In this document: in pieces, positions 1 to 6,993 of the stretch
Position numbering within the stretch: the stretch's first letter is position 1
Layout: the number at the start of each line of letters is the position of its first letter
NCBI GenBank assembly: GCA_004298065.1
Contig: SCRL01000087.1
Coordinates: forward strand, 1 to 32,988
Length of the DNA: 32,988 bases
Source of the DNA: Gammaproteobacteria bacterium
GTDB lineage: Bacteria > Pseudomonadota > Gammaproteobacteria > Acidiferrobacterales > Sulfurifustaceae
Direction of reading: 5' to 3'
Position numbers and translations under genes: made by a program
Notes under the pieces: model-generated
Database searches by the model: none
What the model saw: the letters and a program-made list of their open reading frames with translations, nothing else
What the model was told of the DNA's origin: nothing

Positions 1-660
1 CTGCACCAGGCGCGTGAGCGATTTTTCGATGTCCATGCCGATGACCGACTCGTAGCAGCCGGTCATGCCGACGTCGGTGAGGTAGCCGGTGCCCTTGGGC
101 AGGATGCGCTCGTCGGCCGTCGGCACGTGTGTGTGCGTGCCAACCACGGCGCTCACGCGTCCGTCCAGGTACCAGCCCATGCCCATCTTCTCGCTCGTCA
201 CCTCGGCGTGCAGGTCCACCAGCACCATTTTTACGTCTTCGGGCTTGGCCGCGAGCACGCGGTCGGCAGTGGTGAACGGGCAGGCGAGGTGCGGGTGCAT
301 GAACACGCTGCCCATGACGTTCAGGATACCGACCTTGCCCTTGGCGGTCTCGGCGACGTACCAGCCGGTGCCGGGGGTGCCGTCCGGGTAGTTGTGCGGG
401 CGCAGCAGGCGCGGTTCGGCTTTGATGTACTCGATCGCCTCTTTCTTGTCCCAGGCGTGGTTGCCGTTGGTGAGCACGTCCACGCCGGCGTTGAACAGCT
501 CGGCCGCGGTCTTGGGCGTGACGCCGGCGCCGTCGGCGATGTTCTCGGCGTTGGCGACGACGAGGTCCAGGTGCAGCCGCTCGCGCAGACGCGGCAACTG
601 ACGCGCGATCACGCGTCGGCCGGGCTGGCCGACGACGTCGCCGATGAAGAGGAGTTTCAT
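1..660 (-). CDS. YmdB-family metallophosphoesterase (3' end beyond window)
   Basis: Open from an ATG at 658-660 to the left edge, giving 220 residues without a stop; full-length members are about 260-270 residues. The protein begins MKLLFIGDVVGQPGRR and shows the di-metal ligands of the TIGR00282/YmdB family: Asp8 in GDVVG, the NAEN motif, GNHAWD, the DLHAE motif and GTHTHVPT near residue 176. Characterised relatives hydrolyse 2',3'-cyclic or 3',5'-cyclic nucleotides in the cytoplasm; the substrate here cannot be told. A ribosome site (AGGTAAG) lies about 5 bases before the ATG. It follows the folate cyclo-ligase gene by 23 bases, so the two are probably co-transcribed. Confidence 0.9.
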   Translation of the reverse strand, partial: MKLLFIGDVVGQPGRRVIARQLPRLRERLHLDLVVANAENIADGAGVTPKTAAELFNAGVDVLTNGNHAWDKKEAIEYIKAEPRLLRPHNYPDGTPGTGWYVAETAKGKVGILNVMGSVFMHPHLACPFTTADRVLAAKPEDVKMVLVDLHAEVTSEKMGMGWYLDGRVSAVVGTHTHVPTADERILPKGTGYLTDVGMTGCYESVIGMDIEKSLTRLVQ

Positions 661-683
661 AAAACTTACCTGCTAAATAAAAA

Positions 684-1283
684 TTACCCGTTCGCGCTAT
701 AGAACGACTTGTCCGTCACCACGCCCTGCAACGGCACGTCCCAGGGGTCCGCCGGCAGCGTTTCCACGCGCTGGAAGTCGTGCGCGAGGCCCAGTATATG
801 CGGTTTGCGCCAGTGTTGCCGATGGTTCAGGAATTCGAGGCTGCGGTCGTAAAAACCCTTGCCCATGCCGAGCCGGTGGCAGTGGGTATCGAAGCCGACG
901 AGCGGCAGCAGGATCAGGTCCAGCTTTTGCGCCCGCACGAGGTTACGTGCAAACACCACGGGTTCGAGAATGCCGTAGCGGTTGGGGCGCAGTTTGGCGC
1001 CGGGCTTCACCGGTGCGAACCACAGCCGGTCGTGCTGGATGCGCGACAGTACCGGCAGGTAGCAGGTTTTGTTCAGTCCCCAGATGCGTTCCATCACGCG
1101 CGCGGGATCGATCTCGCCGTTGGCCGGCAGGTAACAGGCGATGCGCCGGCAGACATTGAAGAGGCGCGTCTCGCTCACCTGCACGTCGAGCGCGTGCGCT
1201 GCGTGCGCCTGTTGCGCGGGCGACAACGAAGCGCGTTGCGCGCGTAAATTACGGCGCAGGTCGGTTTTGGTGTTGATGGTCAA
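684..1283 (-). CDS. ygfA: 5-formyltetrahydrofolate cyclo-ligase
   Basis: 199 residues, the usual length. The ATP/Mg-binding signature LVGFDTHCHRLGMGKGFYD lies at about residues 128-146, and the YLPANGEIDP segment near 51 is also typical. The enzyme converts 5-formyl-THF to 5,10-methenyl-THF with ATP, returning folate to the one-carbon pool. The only in-frame start at the proper N-terminus is TTG (1281-1283), with a weak GGA upstream. The gene lies just downstream of 6S RNA, the linkage seen in enterobacteria and many other gammaproteobacteria, where the two share a transcript. Confidence 0.92.
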   Translation of the reverse strand: MTINTKTDLRRNLRAQRASLSPAQQAHAAHALDVQVSETRLFNVCRRIACYLPANGEIDPARVMERIWGLNKTCYLPVLSRIQHDRLWFAPVKPGAKLRPNRYGILEPVVFARNLVRAQKLDLILLPLVGFDTHCHRLGMGKGFYDRSLEFLNHRQHWRKPHILGLAHDFQRVETLPADPWDVPLQGVVTDKSFYSANG

Positions 1284-1305
1284 TGGCGTCCGGGTGGAAA
1301 AATAA

Positions 1306-1495
1306 GACGCCCTCCGCGAATGCCGTGACGTTTCGTGATCCTTGAACCGAGTGGTTCAAGTGGGCGCCTCAGGGAGGCCTTCAGGCTTCCCGCTCGAGGG
1401 TGGGCATGCACACCGGCTTCCGGCTTCGGCTCCCAAGCGTTTCGCTATAGGTTCAGAGGGTTTCTGAAACGCCACGCACACCGCAGGGGGCGCAT
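1306..1495 (-). ncRNA. ssrS: 6S RNA
   Basis: The 225-base gap between zapA and the folate cyclo-ligase gene on the minus strand is where 6S RNA sits in gammaproteobacteria. The 5' segment (GATGCGCCCCCTGCGG) can pair with the 3' segment (CGCGGAGGGCGTC) as the long closing stem. The strand also carries the inverted repeat CTTGAACC-act-CGGTTCAAG near 1342-1360, which closely resembles the TTGAACCAAGGGTTCAAG element of E. coli 6S RNA. The closing stem is followed by TTATTTTT, a plausible 3' end. 6S RNA mimics an open promoter and holds sigma-70 RNA polymerase in stationary phase. Ends are estimated to within about 10 bases. Confidence 0.85.
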
Positions 1496-1499
1496 CCCA

Positions 1500-1505
1500 A
1501 CTATA
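1500..1505 (-). promoter_or_regulatory. -10 box of the 6S RNA promoter
   Basis: TATAGT on the minus strand sits 5-7 bases before the inferred 6S RNA start, just beyond the zapA stop codon. The -35 element would lie in the last zapA codons and is weak. Confidence 0.5.
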
Positions 1506-1508
1506 TAC

Positions 1509-1820
1509 CTATTGGAGCGAGGGTGCATCCAGACGCAGCGCGGCGTCGATCTTGGTTTGCAGGAAGCGCAGCTTCTGTTGCGCGTCGGGCGACATGCCGC
1601 CGCGGCCGCGCAGGTCGAGCAATTCATTGGCGATGTTGAGCCCGGCCATGATGGCGCAGCGCTCGGTGCCGATGACCTTGCCGGTGCCGTGGATCTCGCG
1701 CATCTTCTTGTCGAGGTAGGCCGCCGCCGCGAGCAGCGCGTCGCGCTCGCTGTCGGCGCAGGCGATCATGAATTCCTTGCCGAAGATGTTGACGGTGACG
1801 CCGTCGCGGGATTCTTTCAC
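1509..1820 (-). CDS. zapA: Cell division protein ZapA
   Basis: 103 residues, matching the family. The N-terminus (VTVNIFGKEFMIAC) is the ZapA beta strand region. The following helices carry the ERDALLAAAAYLDKKM and IMAGLNIANELL segments, and the C-terminus is coiled-coil-like. ZapA binds FtsZ at midcell and bundles its protofilaments. The ATG overlaps the end of the zapB-like gene by 4 bases (ATGA-type coupling), so the two division factors are translated together. The 6S RNA promoter begins at its stop codon. Confidence 0.92.
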   Translation of the reverse strand: MKESRDGVTVNIFGKEFMIACADSERDALLAAAAYLDKKMREIHGTGKVIGTERCAIMAGLNIANELLDLRGRGGMSPDAQQKLRFLQTKIDAALRLDAPSLQ

Positions 1821-2026
1821 GTGCTGCGCTCCAGGGACTTGAGCCGGCCGATCATGGCTTCGATACGCGTGCGCGCCACCTGCGTCTTCTCGACGAGACG
1901 GGTGTGCTTCTGCGAGAGGTTTTCGTTCTCCGACCGCAGCAACTGGTTGTCTTGCCGCAGCCGCTGGCAGGCGGCGATGAGTTGGTCGATGCGCTGCTCG
2001 AGGGCCTTGATGTCTTCGTTATCCAC
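1817..2026 (-). CDS. ZapB-like coiled-coil protein (TIGR02449 type)
   Basis: With the GTG at 2024-2026 the product is 69 residues, almost entirely one heptad-rich coiled coil (DIKALEQRIDQLIAACQRLR onward), as in short TIGR02449/ZapB-like proteins that sit beside ZapA. The frame stays open to an ATG at 2146. I reject that start because a good sigma-70 promoter lies inside the extension at 2061-2089, and because the extra 40 residues would not be coiled coil and would overlap the ygfB start. By analogy with ZapB it would link the Z-ring through ZapA; that is inference. Confidence 0.75.
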   Translation of the reverse strand: MDNEDIKALEQRIDQLIAACQRLRQDNQLLRSENENLSQKHTRLVEKTQVARTRIEAMIGRLKSLERST

Positions 2027-2060
2027 CCAGCACCGTCGCAGGAAGTGAGGACTGGCGACA

Positions 2061-2089
2061 ATATTAGGACCGCTCGGGCAGCGGGTCAA
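2061..2089 (-). promoter_or_regulatory. Sigma-70 promoter of the zapB-zapA operon
   Basis: On the minus strand TTGACC (2084-2089) and TAATAT (2061-2066) are separated by exactly 17 bases. The predicted start near 2054 leaves a short leader before the GTG at 2026. Confidence 0.7.
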
Positions 2090-2109
2090 CGGCCGCGCAT
2101 CGAGCGGCA

Positions 2110-2118
2110 TGGTACACT
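2110..2118 (+). promoter_or_regulatory. Extended -10 promoter of ygfB
   Basis: TGGTACACT is an extended -10 element (TGn plus TACACT), about 27 bases before the ATG at 2145. It diverges from the zapB promoter. No convincing -35 is seen. Confidence 0.5.
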
Positions 2119-2144
2119 CCGCTTTCATTTCGCTGACCCCCGCC

Positions 2145-2693
2145 ATGACCGATCCTGCCTCCGGCCTGCCCGACTACGACGCGCTCGCGCTGCTGCTGCG
2201 CGAGGCCGGCGCCGCCCAGAGCCCGGCCGAGGCGCACGGCATCCTCACAGGCCTGCTGTGCACGCCGGGCGATGCCGAGACGCTGTGGCGCGGCATGCTG
2301 TTCGGGCAGGGCGAGTCGCCGTCCACCGCGGCGCTGCACGAGACCCTCGCCGGATTGCTCGGACTGACGCGCGCCATGCTGGACGACGCCGAGTTCGGCT
2401 TCGAGCCGCTGCTGCCCTCGGAGGAGGCGTTGGGCGTGCAGCTCGCGGGCTTTACCGACTGGTGTCGCGGCTTCCTGCTCGGCCTGTCCGGTGGCGGCAC
2501 GCAGGAGCGCAGCCTGTCGCCCGAGGCCGCCGAGTTCCTCAAGGACGTGGTGCAGATGTCAGAGGCCGAGATGGAAACCGAAGGCATGGACCCGGAAGGC
2601 GAGGCGCGGGCGCTGGCGGAGCTGGTCGAATACCTGCGCGCCGGGGTGCAGCTGATCTACGATGAGCGCGAGCCCACCCGCCAGTTGCATTAA
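2145..2693 (+). CDS. ygfB: YgfB/YecA family protein (UPF0149)
   Basis: 182 residues from the ATG at 2145. An upstream in-frame ATG at 2109 overlaps the promoter and would add residues not typical of the family. The all-helical UPF0149 pattern is clear: a first helix with LPDYDALALLLREAGA, then EAHGILTGLLCTPG, later FTDWCRGFLLGLSGG, and an acidic C-terminal helix. Members such as E. coli and Pseudomonas YgfB are small cytosolic proteins; Pseudomonas YgfB has been linked to beta-lactam resistance through repression of ampDh3. In most gammaproteobacteria ygfB directly precedes pepP-ubiH-ubiI; here 1.66 kb separates them. Confidence 0.88.
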   Translation: MTDPASGLPDYDALALLLREAGAAQSPAEAHGILTGLLCTPGDAETLWRGMLFGQGESPSTAALHETLAGLLGLTRAMLDDAEFGFEPLLPSEEALGVQLAGFTDWCRGFLLGLSGGGTQERSLSPEAAEFLKDVVQMSEAEMETEGMDPEGEARALAELVEYLRAGVQLIYDEREPTRQLH

Positions 2694-2702
2694 AATTTTT
2701 TC

Positions 2703-2789
2703 ACCACAGAGATCACAGAGGACACAGAGAAAAGGCAAGAGAATTTATTAATTAAAAATCTCTGTGCTCTCCGTGTTCTCTGTGGTTAA
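2703..2789. repeat. CACAGAG-type imperfect inverted repeat, copy 1
   Basis: The left arm begins ACCACAGAGATCACAGAG; the right arm ends GTGTTCTCTGTGGTTA. They flank an AT-rich centre (TTTATTAATTAAAA). A second copy lies at 17073-17149. It fills the gap between ygfB and the convergent peptidase gene, so it could form a bidirectional terminator-like hairpin. Confidence 0.8.
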
Positions 2790-2795
2790 GGCCGT

Positions 2796-3749
2796 TTAAT
2801 CTTTTACGCGCGCCTGGATGCGCGCCAGCGTCTTCTCGAAAATTTCCTTCTGCGGTCCGCCGAGCTCGATGGCGCGGCGCGCCTCCACTTCCGCCTCTTC
2901 CCACTTTCCGGCGTCGGCCAGTACCTGCGCGAGGTTGTTGTGCGCCGCCGCTACCTGCGGGTGGTCGCGCACGGTGTCGCGGAACGCGCGCTCGGCGCCG
3001 GCGCGGTCGCCGCGCGCATACAGGCTGTTGCCGAGGCCGAGGTGCGCGCCGAGGCTCCTGGGCCAGCGCTTGAGTGCCGTGCTGTAAGCCACCGCCGTTT
3101 CTTCATAACGCCCGAGTTTTTCCAACGCCACCACCGATTGCAGGTATGGCGTCTCTTCGGCGGTCTGCGGCAGCTTGTCCGCCGGCAGCGCCACGAACGC
3201 CCAGTAGTCGCCGCGCCGCCAGGTGCGCTCGAACAGCTCCATCGGCACCACGTGACGCTTGCGGTCGCCCGAGCGCAGGGTGATTTCCGCCTGCGCCAGA
3301 TCGAAGCCGACGACGACCGCATAGTGCCACTTGGGCGAGATTGCGAGGCTCAGGTTCTGCAACACGATCACCGGGTTCCCGGAGGCGACCTCAGTCATGA
3401 GCGATTCCAGCTGCGGGCGCAGCACGTACGGCACGCGCCCGTGGCGGCGCGCGGCCGCGAGTAATTCGAATTGCAGGCTGCCCTCGCGTTCGGGGATGTA
3501 AATCTCGGGCGCGAGCTGCTCGGGCGTGACCGACAACCCCGACCAGTTGAGCACGGTGGCCAGTGCCGCCGGGCCGCACTGGTAGGCCTCCTGCGGGAAG
3601 AACGGTACTTCGCGCAGTTCCACCGGCTGCGGGAACGCCGGCGCGGTGTCGAGCAGGCGCGCGGTCTGCGGCGTCGTGCAGGCGCTCAGCAGCAACAATG
3701 CCGAAAACACAACGCCCGGCCAGCGCCGGGCGTCGTTGCGGCCGCGCAC
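2796..3749 (-). CDS. PA2778-family lipoprotein: C39-like cysteine peptidase with TPR repeats
   Basis: From the GTG at 3747-3749 the product is 317 residues. It starts with a basic stretch, a hydrophobic run and the lipobox LSAC (Cys24), so it should be an exported lipoprotein. The peptidase core has QEAYQCGPAAL (candidate nucleophile Cys58) and SPKWHYAVVVGFD (candidate His142), as in C39/papain-like folds. The C-terminal third holds about two TPR-like repeats (GAHLGLGNSLYARGD and AAHNNLAQVLADAGK). The same frame is open to 3818, but that start would overlap the previous gene by 59 bases. It follows the PA2779-type gene by 10 bases; the pair is recurrent in proteobacteria. The substrate is unknown. 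Confidence 0.85.
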   Translation of the reverse strand: MRGRNDARRWPGVVFSALLLLSACTTPQTARLLDTAPAFPQPVELREVPFFPQEAYQCGPAALATVLNWSGLSVTPEQLAPEIYIPEREGSLQFELLAAARRHGRVPYVLRPQLESLMTEVASGNPVIVLQNLSLAISPKWHYAVVVGFDLAQAEITLRSGDRKRHVVPMELFERTWRRGDYWAFVALPADKLPQTAEETPYLQSVVALEKLGRYEETAVAYSTALKRWPRSLGAHLGLGNSLYARGDRAGAERAFRDTVRDHPQVAAAHNNLAQVLADAGKWEEAEVEARRAIELGGPQKEIFEKTLARIQARVKD

Positions 3750-3759
3750 GACCGGAAAA

Positions 3760-4170
3760 CTACTTGCGCGCGGAGCCTTTCTTGGTGAACGGGAAGACGT
3801 CGGTGAGACCGAGTACATCGGTGATGATCAGCAGCACGAAGATGAATACCAGCCAGCCGATGGCGTCGCCGCCGGCGGGCATCTCGTCCATCTGCTTGGA
3901 AAGCCGCATCGCCTCGTCGTCGGTGAGCGCGTCCACGCGCGCCTGCACCTGGGCGGGGTCGACGCCGAGCGACACCAGCCGCTCCTTCACATCCACGCGG
4001 TTGAGCGCGTCACGCAGACGGTCGCGCTCGGCCAGTGCCTGGGACGCCTGCACCACGGCCTCGGTGCCGACCAGCGCCGCGCGCGCGGCGGGCACGTGCA
4101 GGCTCAAAGCCAGCATGCCGGCGGCGACGGCGAAGCTCACGGGTTTGGCGAAACGGCGGAAGGTGTTCAT
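3760..4170 (-). CDS. PA2779-family membrane protein
   Basis: 136 residues. It has a signal peptide (basic MNTFRRFAK, hydrophobic core, AARAA cleavage region near residue 31), a charged helical middle (ERDRLRDALNRVDVKERL) and one C-terminal membrane segment at about 105-122 (WLVFIFVLLIITDVLGLTD), ending in a lysine-rich tail. This matches the PA2779 family that is paired with PA2778-type cysteine peptidases. A strong ribosome site (AGGAGG) lies 7-8 bases before the ATG. It heads the two-gene unit with the peptidase; a role as partner or substrate is inference. Confidence 0.85.
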   Translation of the reverse strand: MNTFRRFAKPVSFAVAAGMLALSLHVPAARAALVGTEAVVQASQALAERDRLRDALNRVDVKERLVSLGVDPAQVQARVDALTDDEAMRLSKQMDEMPAGGDAIGWLVFIFVLLIITDVLGLTDVFPFTKKGSARK

Positions 4171-4336
4171 GGTGTTGCCTCCTGAAGGGTTGGGTTGTTG
4201 TTTTATCCAATTCTATCGGTTGCAACTGTCACTAAGGTTACGCCGCCGGGCACATTAGTCCAGCGGAATACACCGGTCATCGGCGCGGGAAATGGCCGGA
4301 ATGTCCATACGATTCGCGCCCGAATCGGCCCGCTTT

Positions 4337-4345
4337 TGGCATAAT
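4337..4345 (+). promoter_or_regulatory. Extended -10 promoter of pepP
   Basis: TGGCATAAT is an extended -10 element ending 6 bases before the pepP ATG (4352). The expected transcription start falls on or beside the start codon, and no ribosome site is present. Confidence 0.55.
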
Positions 4346-4351
4346 GCCCGC

Positions 4352-5665
4352 ATGGACCCGAAATTTTTCGCCAAACGCCGCCAGGAAGTGATGCAACAGA
4401 TGGGCGGCGGCGTGGCCATATTGCCGACCGCGCCGGTGCGCCCGCGCAACCGCGACGTGCACTACCTCTATCGCCCGGATTCCGACTTCTACTATCTCAC
4501 GCACTTCCCCGAGCCCGAGGCGGTGGCGGTGCTGGTACCGGGACGCGCGCACGGCGAGTACATCCTGTTCTGCCGCGACCGCCATCCGGAGAAGGAAATC
4601 TGGGAGGGCAGGCGCGCCGGACTGGATGGCGCGCGCGAGCACTACGGCGCCGACGACGCCTTCCCCATCGACGACATCGACGAAATCCTGCCGGGCCTGC
4701 TGGAGAACCGCGAGAAGGTGTTCTACAGCATGGGGCGCTATCCCGATTTCGACACGCACCTGATGAACTGGGTGAACGAGGTGCGCGGCAAGGCGCGCAA
4801 CGGCGTGAACGCCCCGGGCGAGTTCGTGGACCTGCACCACATCGTCCACGAGATGCGCCTGATCAAGCGCCCGGAGGAGATCAAGCTCATGAAGCGCGCC
4901 GCGAAAGTTTCTGCTGCCGCGCACCGGCGGGCGATGCAGGCGTGCAAGCCGGGGATGATGGAATACGAAGTTGAAGCGGAGTTGTTGTACGAATTCCGCA
5001 AGGGCGGTTCGGAATACACCGCCTATCCGCCGATCGTCGGTGGCGGCGCGAACGCCTGCGTGCTGCACTACAACGAAAACAATGCCGAGCTGAAAAACGG
5101 CGACATGCTGCTGATCGACGCCGGCGCCGAGATCGACGGCTACGCCGCCGACATCACGCGCACGTTCCCGGTGAACGGCAAATTCAAGGGCGAGCAGAAG
5201 GCGGTGTACGAAATCGTGCTCGCGGCACAGCTCGCCGCCATCGAGCAGGTGCGCGTGGGCAAGCACTGGAACGAGCCGCACGAAGCGGCGGTGCGCGTGC
5301 TCACGCAGGGGCTCAAGGACCTCGGCATCCTCAAGGGCGACGTCGCCGGCCACATCGAGCAGGGCGACTACAAGCGCTTCTACATGCACCGCACCGGCCA
5401 CTGGCTCGGCATGGACGTGCACGACGTCGGCGACTACAAACTCGGCGAGGCGTGGCGCGAGTTGGAGGCCGGCATGGTGCTCACGGTCGAGCCGGGCCTG
5501 TACATCGCCGAGGGCAGCAAGGACGTGGACGCGCGCTGGTGGAACATCGGCATTCGCATCGAGGACGACGTGCTGGTGACACGCGAGGGCAACGAAGTGC
5601 TGTCGCGCGAGGCACCGAAAGCGGTTGATGAAATCGAAGCCCTGATGAAGGAAAAATCAGGATAG
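4352..5665 (+). CDS. pepP: Xaa-Pro aminopeptidase II (PepP)
   Basis: 437 residues from the ATG at 4352; E. coli PepP is 441. It has an N-terminal creatinase-like domain to about residue 170 and a C-terminal pita-bread metallopeptidase. All five metal ligands are visible: Asp256 (LLIDAGAE), Asp267 (AADITRTF), His350 (RTGHWLG), Glu380 (TVEPGLY) and Glu404 (IRIEDDV). It removes N-terminal residues preceding proline. An upstream in-frame ATG (4292) is rejected because the -10 element lies between it and 4352. The stop codon is already inside a repeat element. Confidence 0.96.
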   Translation: MDPKFFAKRRQEVMQQMGGGVAILPTAPVRPRNRDVHYLYRPDSDFYYLTHFPEPEAVAVLVPGRAHGEYILFCRDRHPEKEIWEGRRAGLDGAREHYGADDAFPIDDIDEILPGLLENREKVFYSMGRYPDFDTHLMNWVNEVRGKARNGVNAPGEFVDLHHIVHEMRLIKRPEEIKLMKRAAKVSAAAHRRAMQACKPGMMEYEVEAELLYEFRKGGSEYTAYPPIVGGGANACVLHYNENNAELKNGDMLLIDAGAEIDGYAADITRTFPVNGKFKGEQKAVYEIVLAAQLAAIEQVRVGKHWNEPHEAAVRVLTQGLKDLGILKGDVAGHIEQGDYKRFYMHRTGHWLGMDVHDVGDYKLGEAWRELEAGMVLTVEPGLYIAEGSKDVDARWWNIGIRIEDDVLVTREGNEVLSREAPKAVDEIEALMKEKSG

Positions 5666-5755
5666 ACAGGATTCCACAGGATTAACAAGATTAAAACCAG
5701 AAAGCCTTAAGTCTTAATCCTGTAAATCCTGAAAAATCCTGTTAATCCTGTGAAT
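5656..5755. repeat. AATCCTG-type repeat between pepP and ubiH
   Basis: The left half carries AGGATAG, ACAGGATTCC and ACAGGATTAACAAGATT. The right half carries the complementary CTTAATCCTGTAAATCC and AATCCTGTTAATCCTGTG. The halves can fold into a long imperfect hairpin made of short repeated units. It begins inside the last codons of pepP and ends 8 bases before the ubiH ATG. Confidence 0.75.
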
Positions 5756-5763
5756 GCAGTTTT

Positions 5764-6990
5764 ATGAATTCTGACTACGACATTCTTATTATCGGCGGTG
5801 GCATGGTCGGCGCGTCGCTCGCGTGCGCCCTCGGCGGCACCGGGCTGCGCGTGGCCGTCATCGAGGCGGTGCCGCTCACGGCCAGCACCCAGCCGAGCTA
5901 CGACGAGCGCACCATCGCGCTCGCCTTCGGTTCGCGGCGCATTTTCGAGGGCATCGGCGTCTGGGGCGAGGTCGCGCGCCTGGGCGCCACGCCGATCGAG
6001 AAAATCCACATCTCCGACCGCGGCCGTTTCGGCTTCACGCATCTTTCCCGCGCCGAGTTAGGGCACGAGGCGCTGGGTTACGTGGTCGAGGCGCGCGTCC
6101 TCGGTTTGGCACTGCTCGCGCGCCTACAGCAGTTGCCCAACGTCGCCTGGTTGTGTCCGGCGACCCTGGAAAACGTGGATTTTCAGCCGAATTCGGCTGT
6201 CGCACGCATCCGTCACGATGGCAAGGTGCACGACCTGCGTGTAAGCCTGGTCGTTGCCGCCGACGGCGCGGATTCGGCGGTGCGCGCCGCTGCCGGCATC
6301 GATTTCGAGCGTAGCCAGTACGGCCAGAGTGCGGTGGTGACGACCGTTACCATCAGCCAGCCGCACAACAATATCGCCTACGAGCGCTTCACCGAGACCG
6401 GTCCACTGGCGCTGCTGCCGATGTCGAACAGCCGCATGGCGGTGGTGTGGAGCACACAGACTGAAAACGTAGATTCGCTGCTCGGTTTGAGCGACGAGGA
6501 ATATCTGGCGCGGTTGCAGGAACGCTTCGGCGACCGGGTCGGAACGCTTTCGCGCCTCGGCAAGCGCCGCGCCTACCCGCTCATGCTCACGCGCGTGAAG
6601 GAACACGTGCGCCCGCGGCTCGCGCTCATCGGCAACGCCGCGCATACGGTGCATCCGGTCGCGGGGCAGGGCTTCAACCTCGGCCTGCGCGATGTCGCGG
6701 CACTGGCCGAAGTATTGGTGGCCGCGAAGCAGGAAGGACGTGATCTCGGCGACCTGGAAATCCTCAAGCGCTATGCCGACTGGCGCATGCGCGACAACAA
6801 GGTGATCTCGACCTTCACCAACAGCCTGATCCGCACTTTCTCCAACGACTTCCCGCCGCTCGCAGTGGCGCGCAACCTCGGTCTCATCGCCGTGGATTTG
6901 ATTCCACCGCTCAAGCGCCGGCTGCTGCGCATCACCAGCGGCCTGTCTGGCAAACTGCCGCGCCTGGCGCGCGGCCTGCCGTTGTCCTGA
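5764..6990 (+). CDS. ubiH: 2-octaprenyl-6-methoxyphenol hydroxylase UbiH
   Basis: 408 residues, a class A flavoprotein monooxygenase. The FAD dinucleotide fold is at residues 8-24 (IIGGGMVGASLACAL), the DG motif near 167-172 (AADGADSAVR) and the third FAD motif at 288-310. That last motif reads LIGNAAHTVHPVAGQGFNLG, with Asn in place of the usual Asp, as in E. coli UbiH; together with gene order this favours UbiH over its paralogues. It hydroxylates the ring during aerobic ubiquinone synthesis, associated with the Ubi complex. It is followed after 3 bases by a second family member. Confidence 0.88.
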   Translation: MNSDYDILIIGGGMVGASLACALGGTGLRVAVIEAVPLTASTQPSYDERTIALAFGSRRIFEGIGVWGEVARLGATPIEKIHISDRGRFGFTHLSRAELGHEALGYVVEARVLGLALLARLQQLPNVAWLCPATLENVDFQPNSAVARIRHDGKVHDLRVSLVVAADGADSAVRAAAGIDFERSQYGQSAVVTTVTISQPHNNIAYERFTETGPLALLPMSNSRMAVVWSTQTENVDSLLGLSDEEYLARLQERFGDRVGTLSRLGKRRAYPLMLTRVKEHVRPRLALIGNAAHTVHPVAGQGFNLGLRDVAALAEVLVAAKQEGRDLGDLEILKRYADWRMRDNKVISTFTNSLIRTFSNDFPPLAVARNLGLIAVDLIPPLKRRLLRITSGLSGKLPRLARGLPLS

Positions 6991-6993
6991 CCC

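Noticed and set aside
2027-2146. N-terminal extension of the zapB-like protein to the ATG at 2146
   Set aside because: A sigma-70 promoter for the gene lies within it, and the extension is not coiled coil.
2703-2789. CRISPR-like array
   Set aside because: It is a single inverted repeat with no regular spacers; its second copy is 14 kb away.
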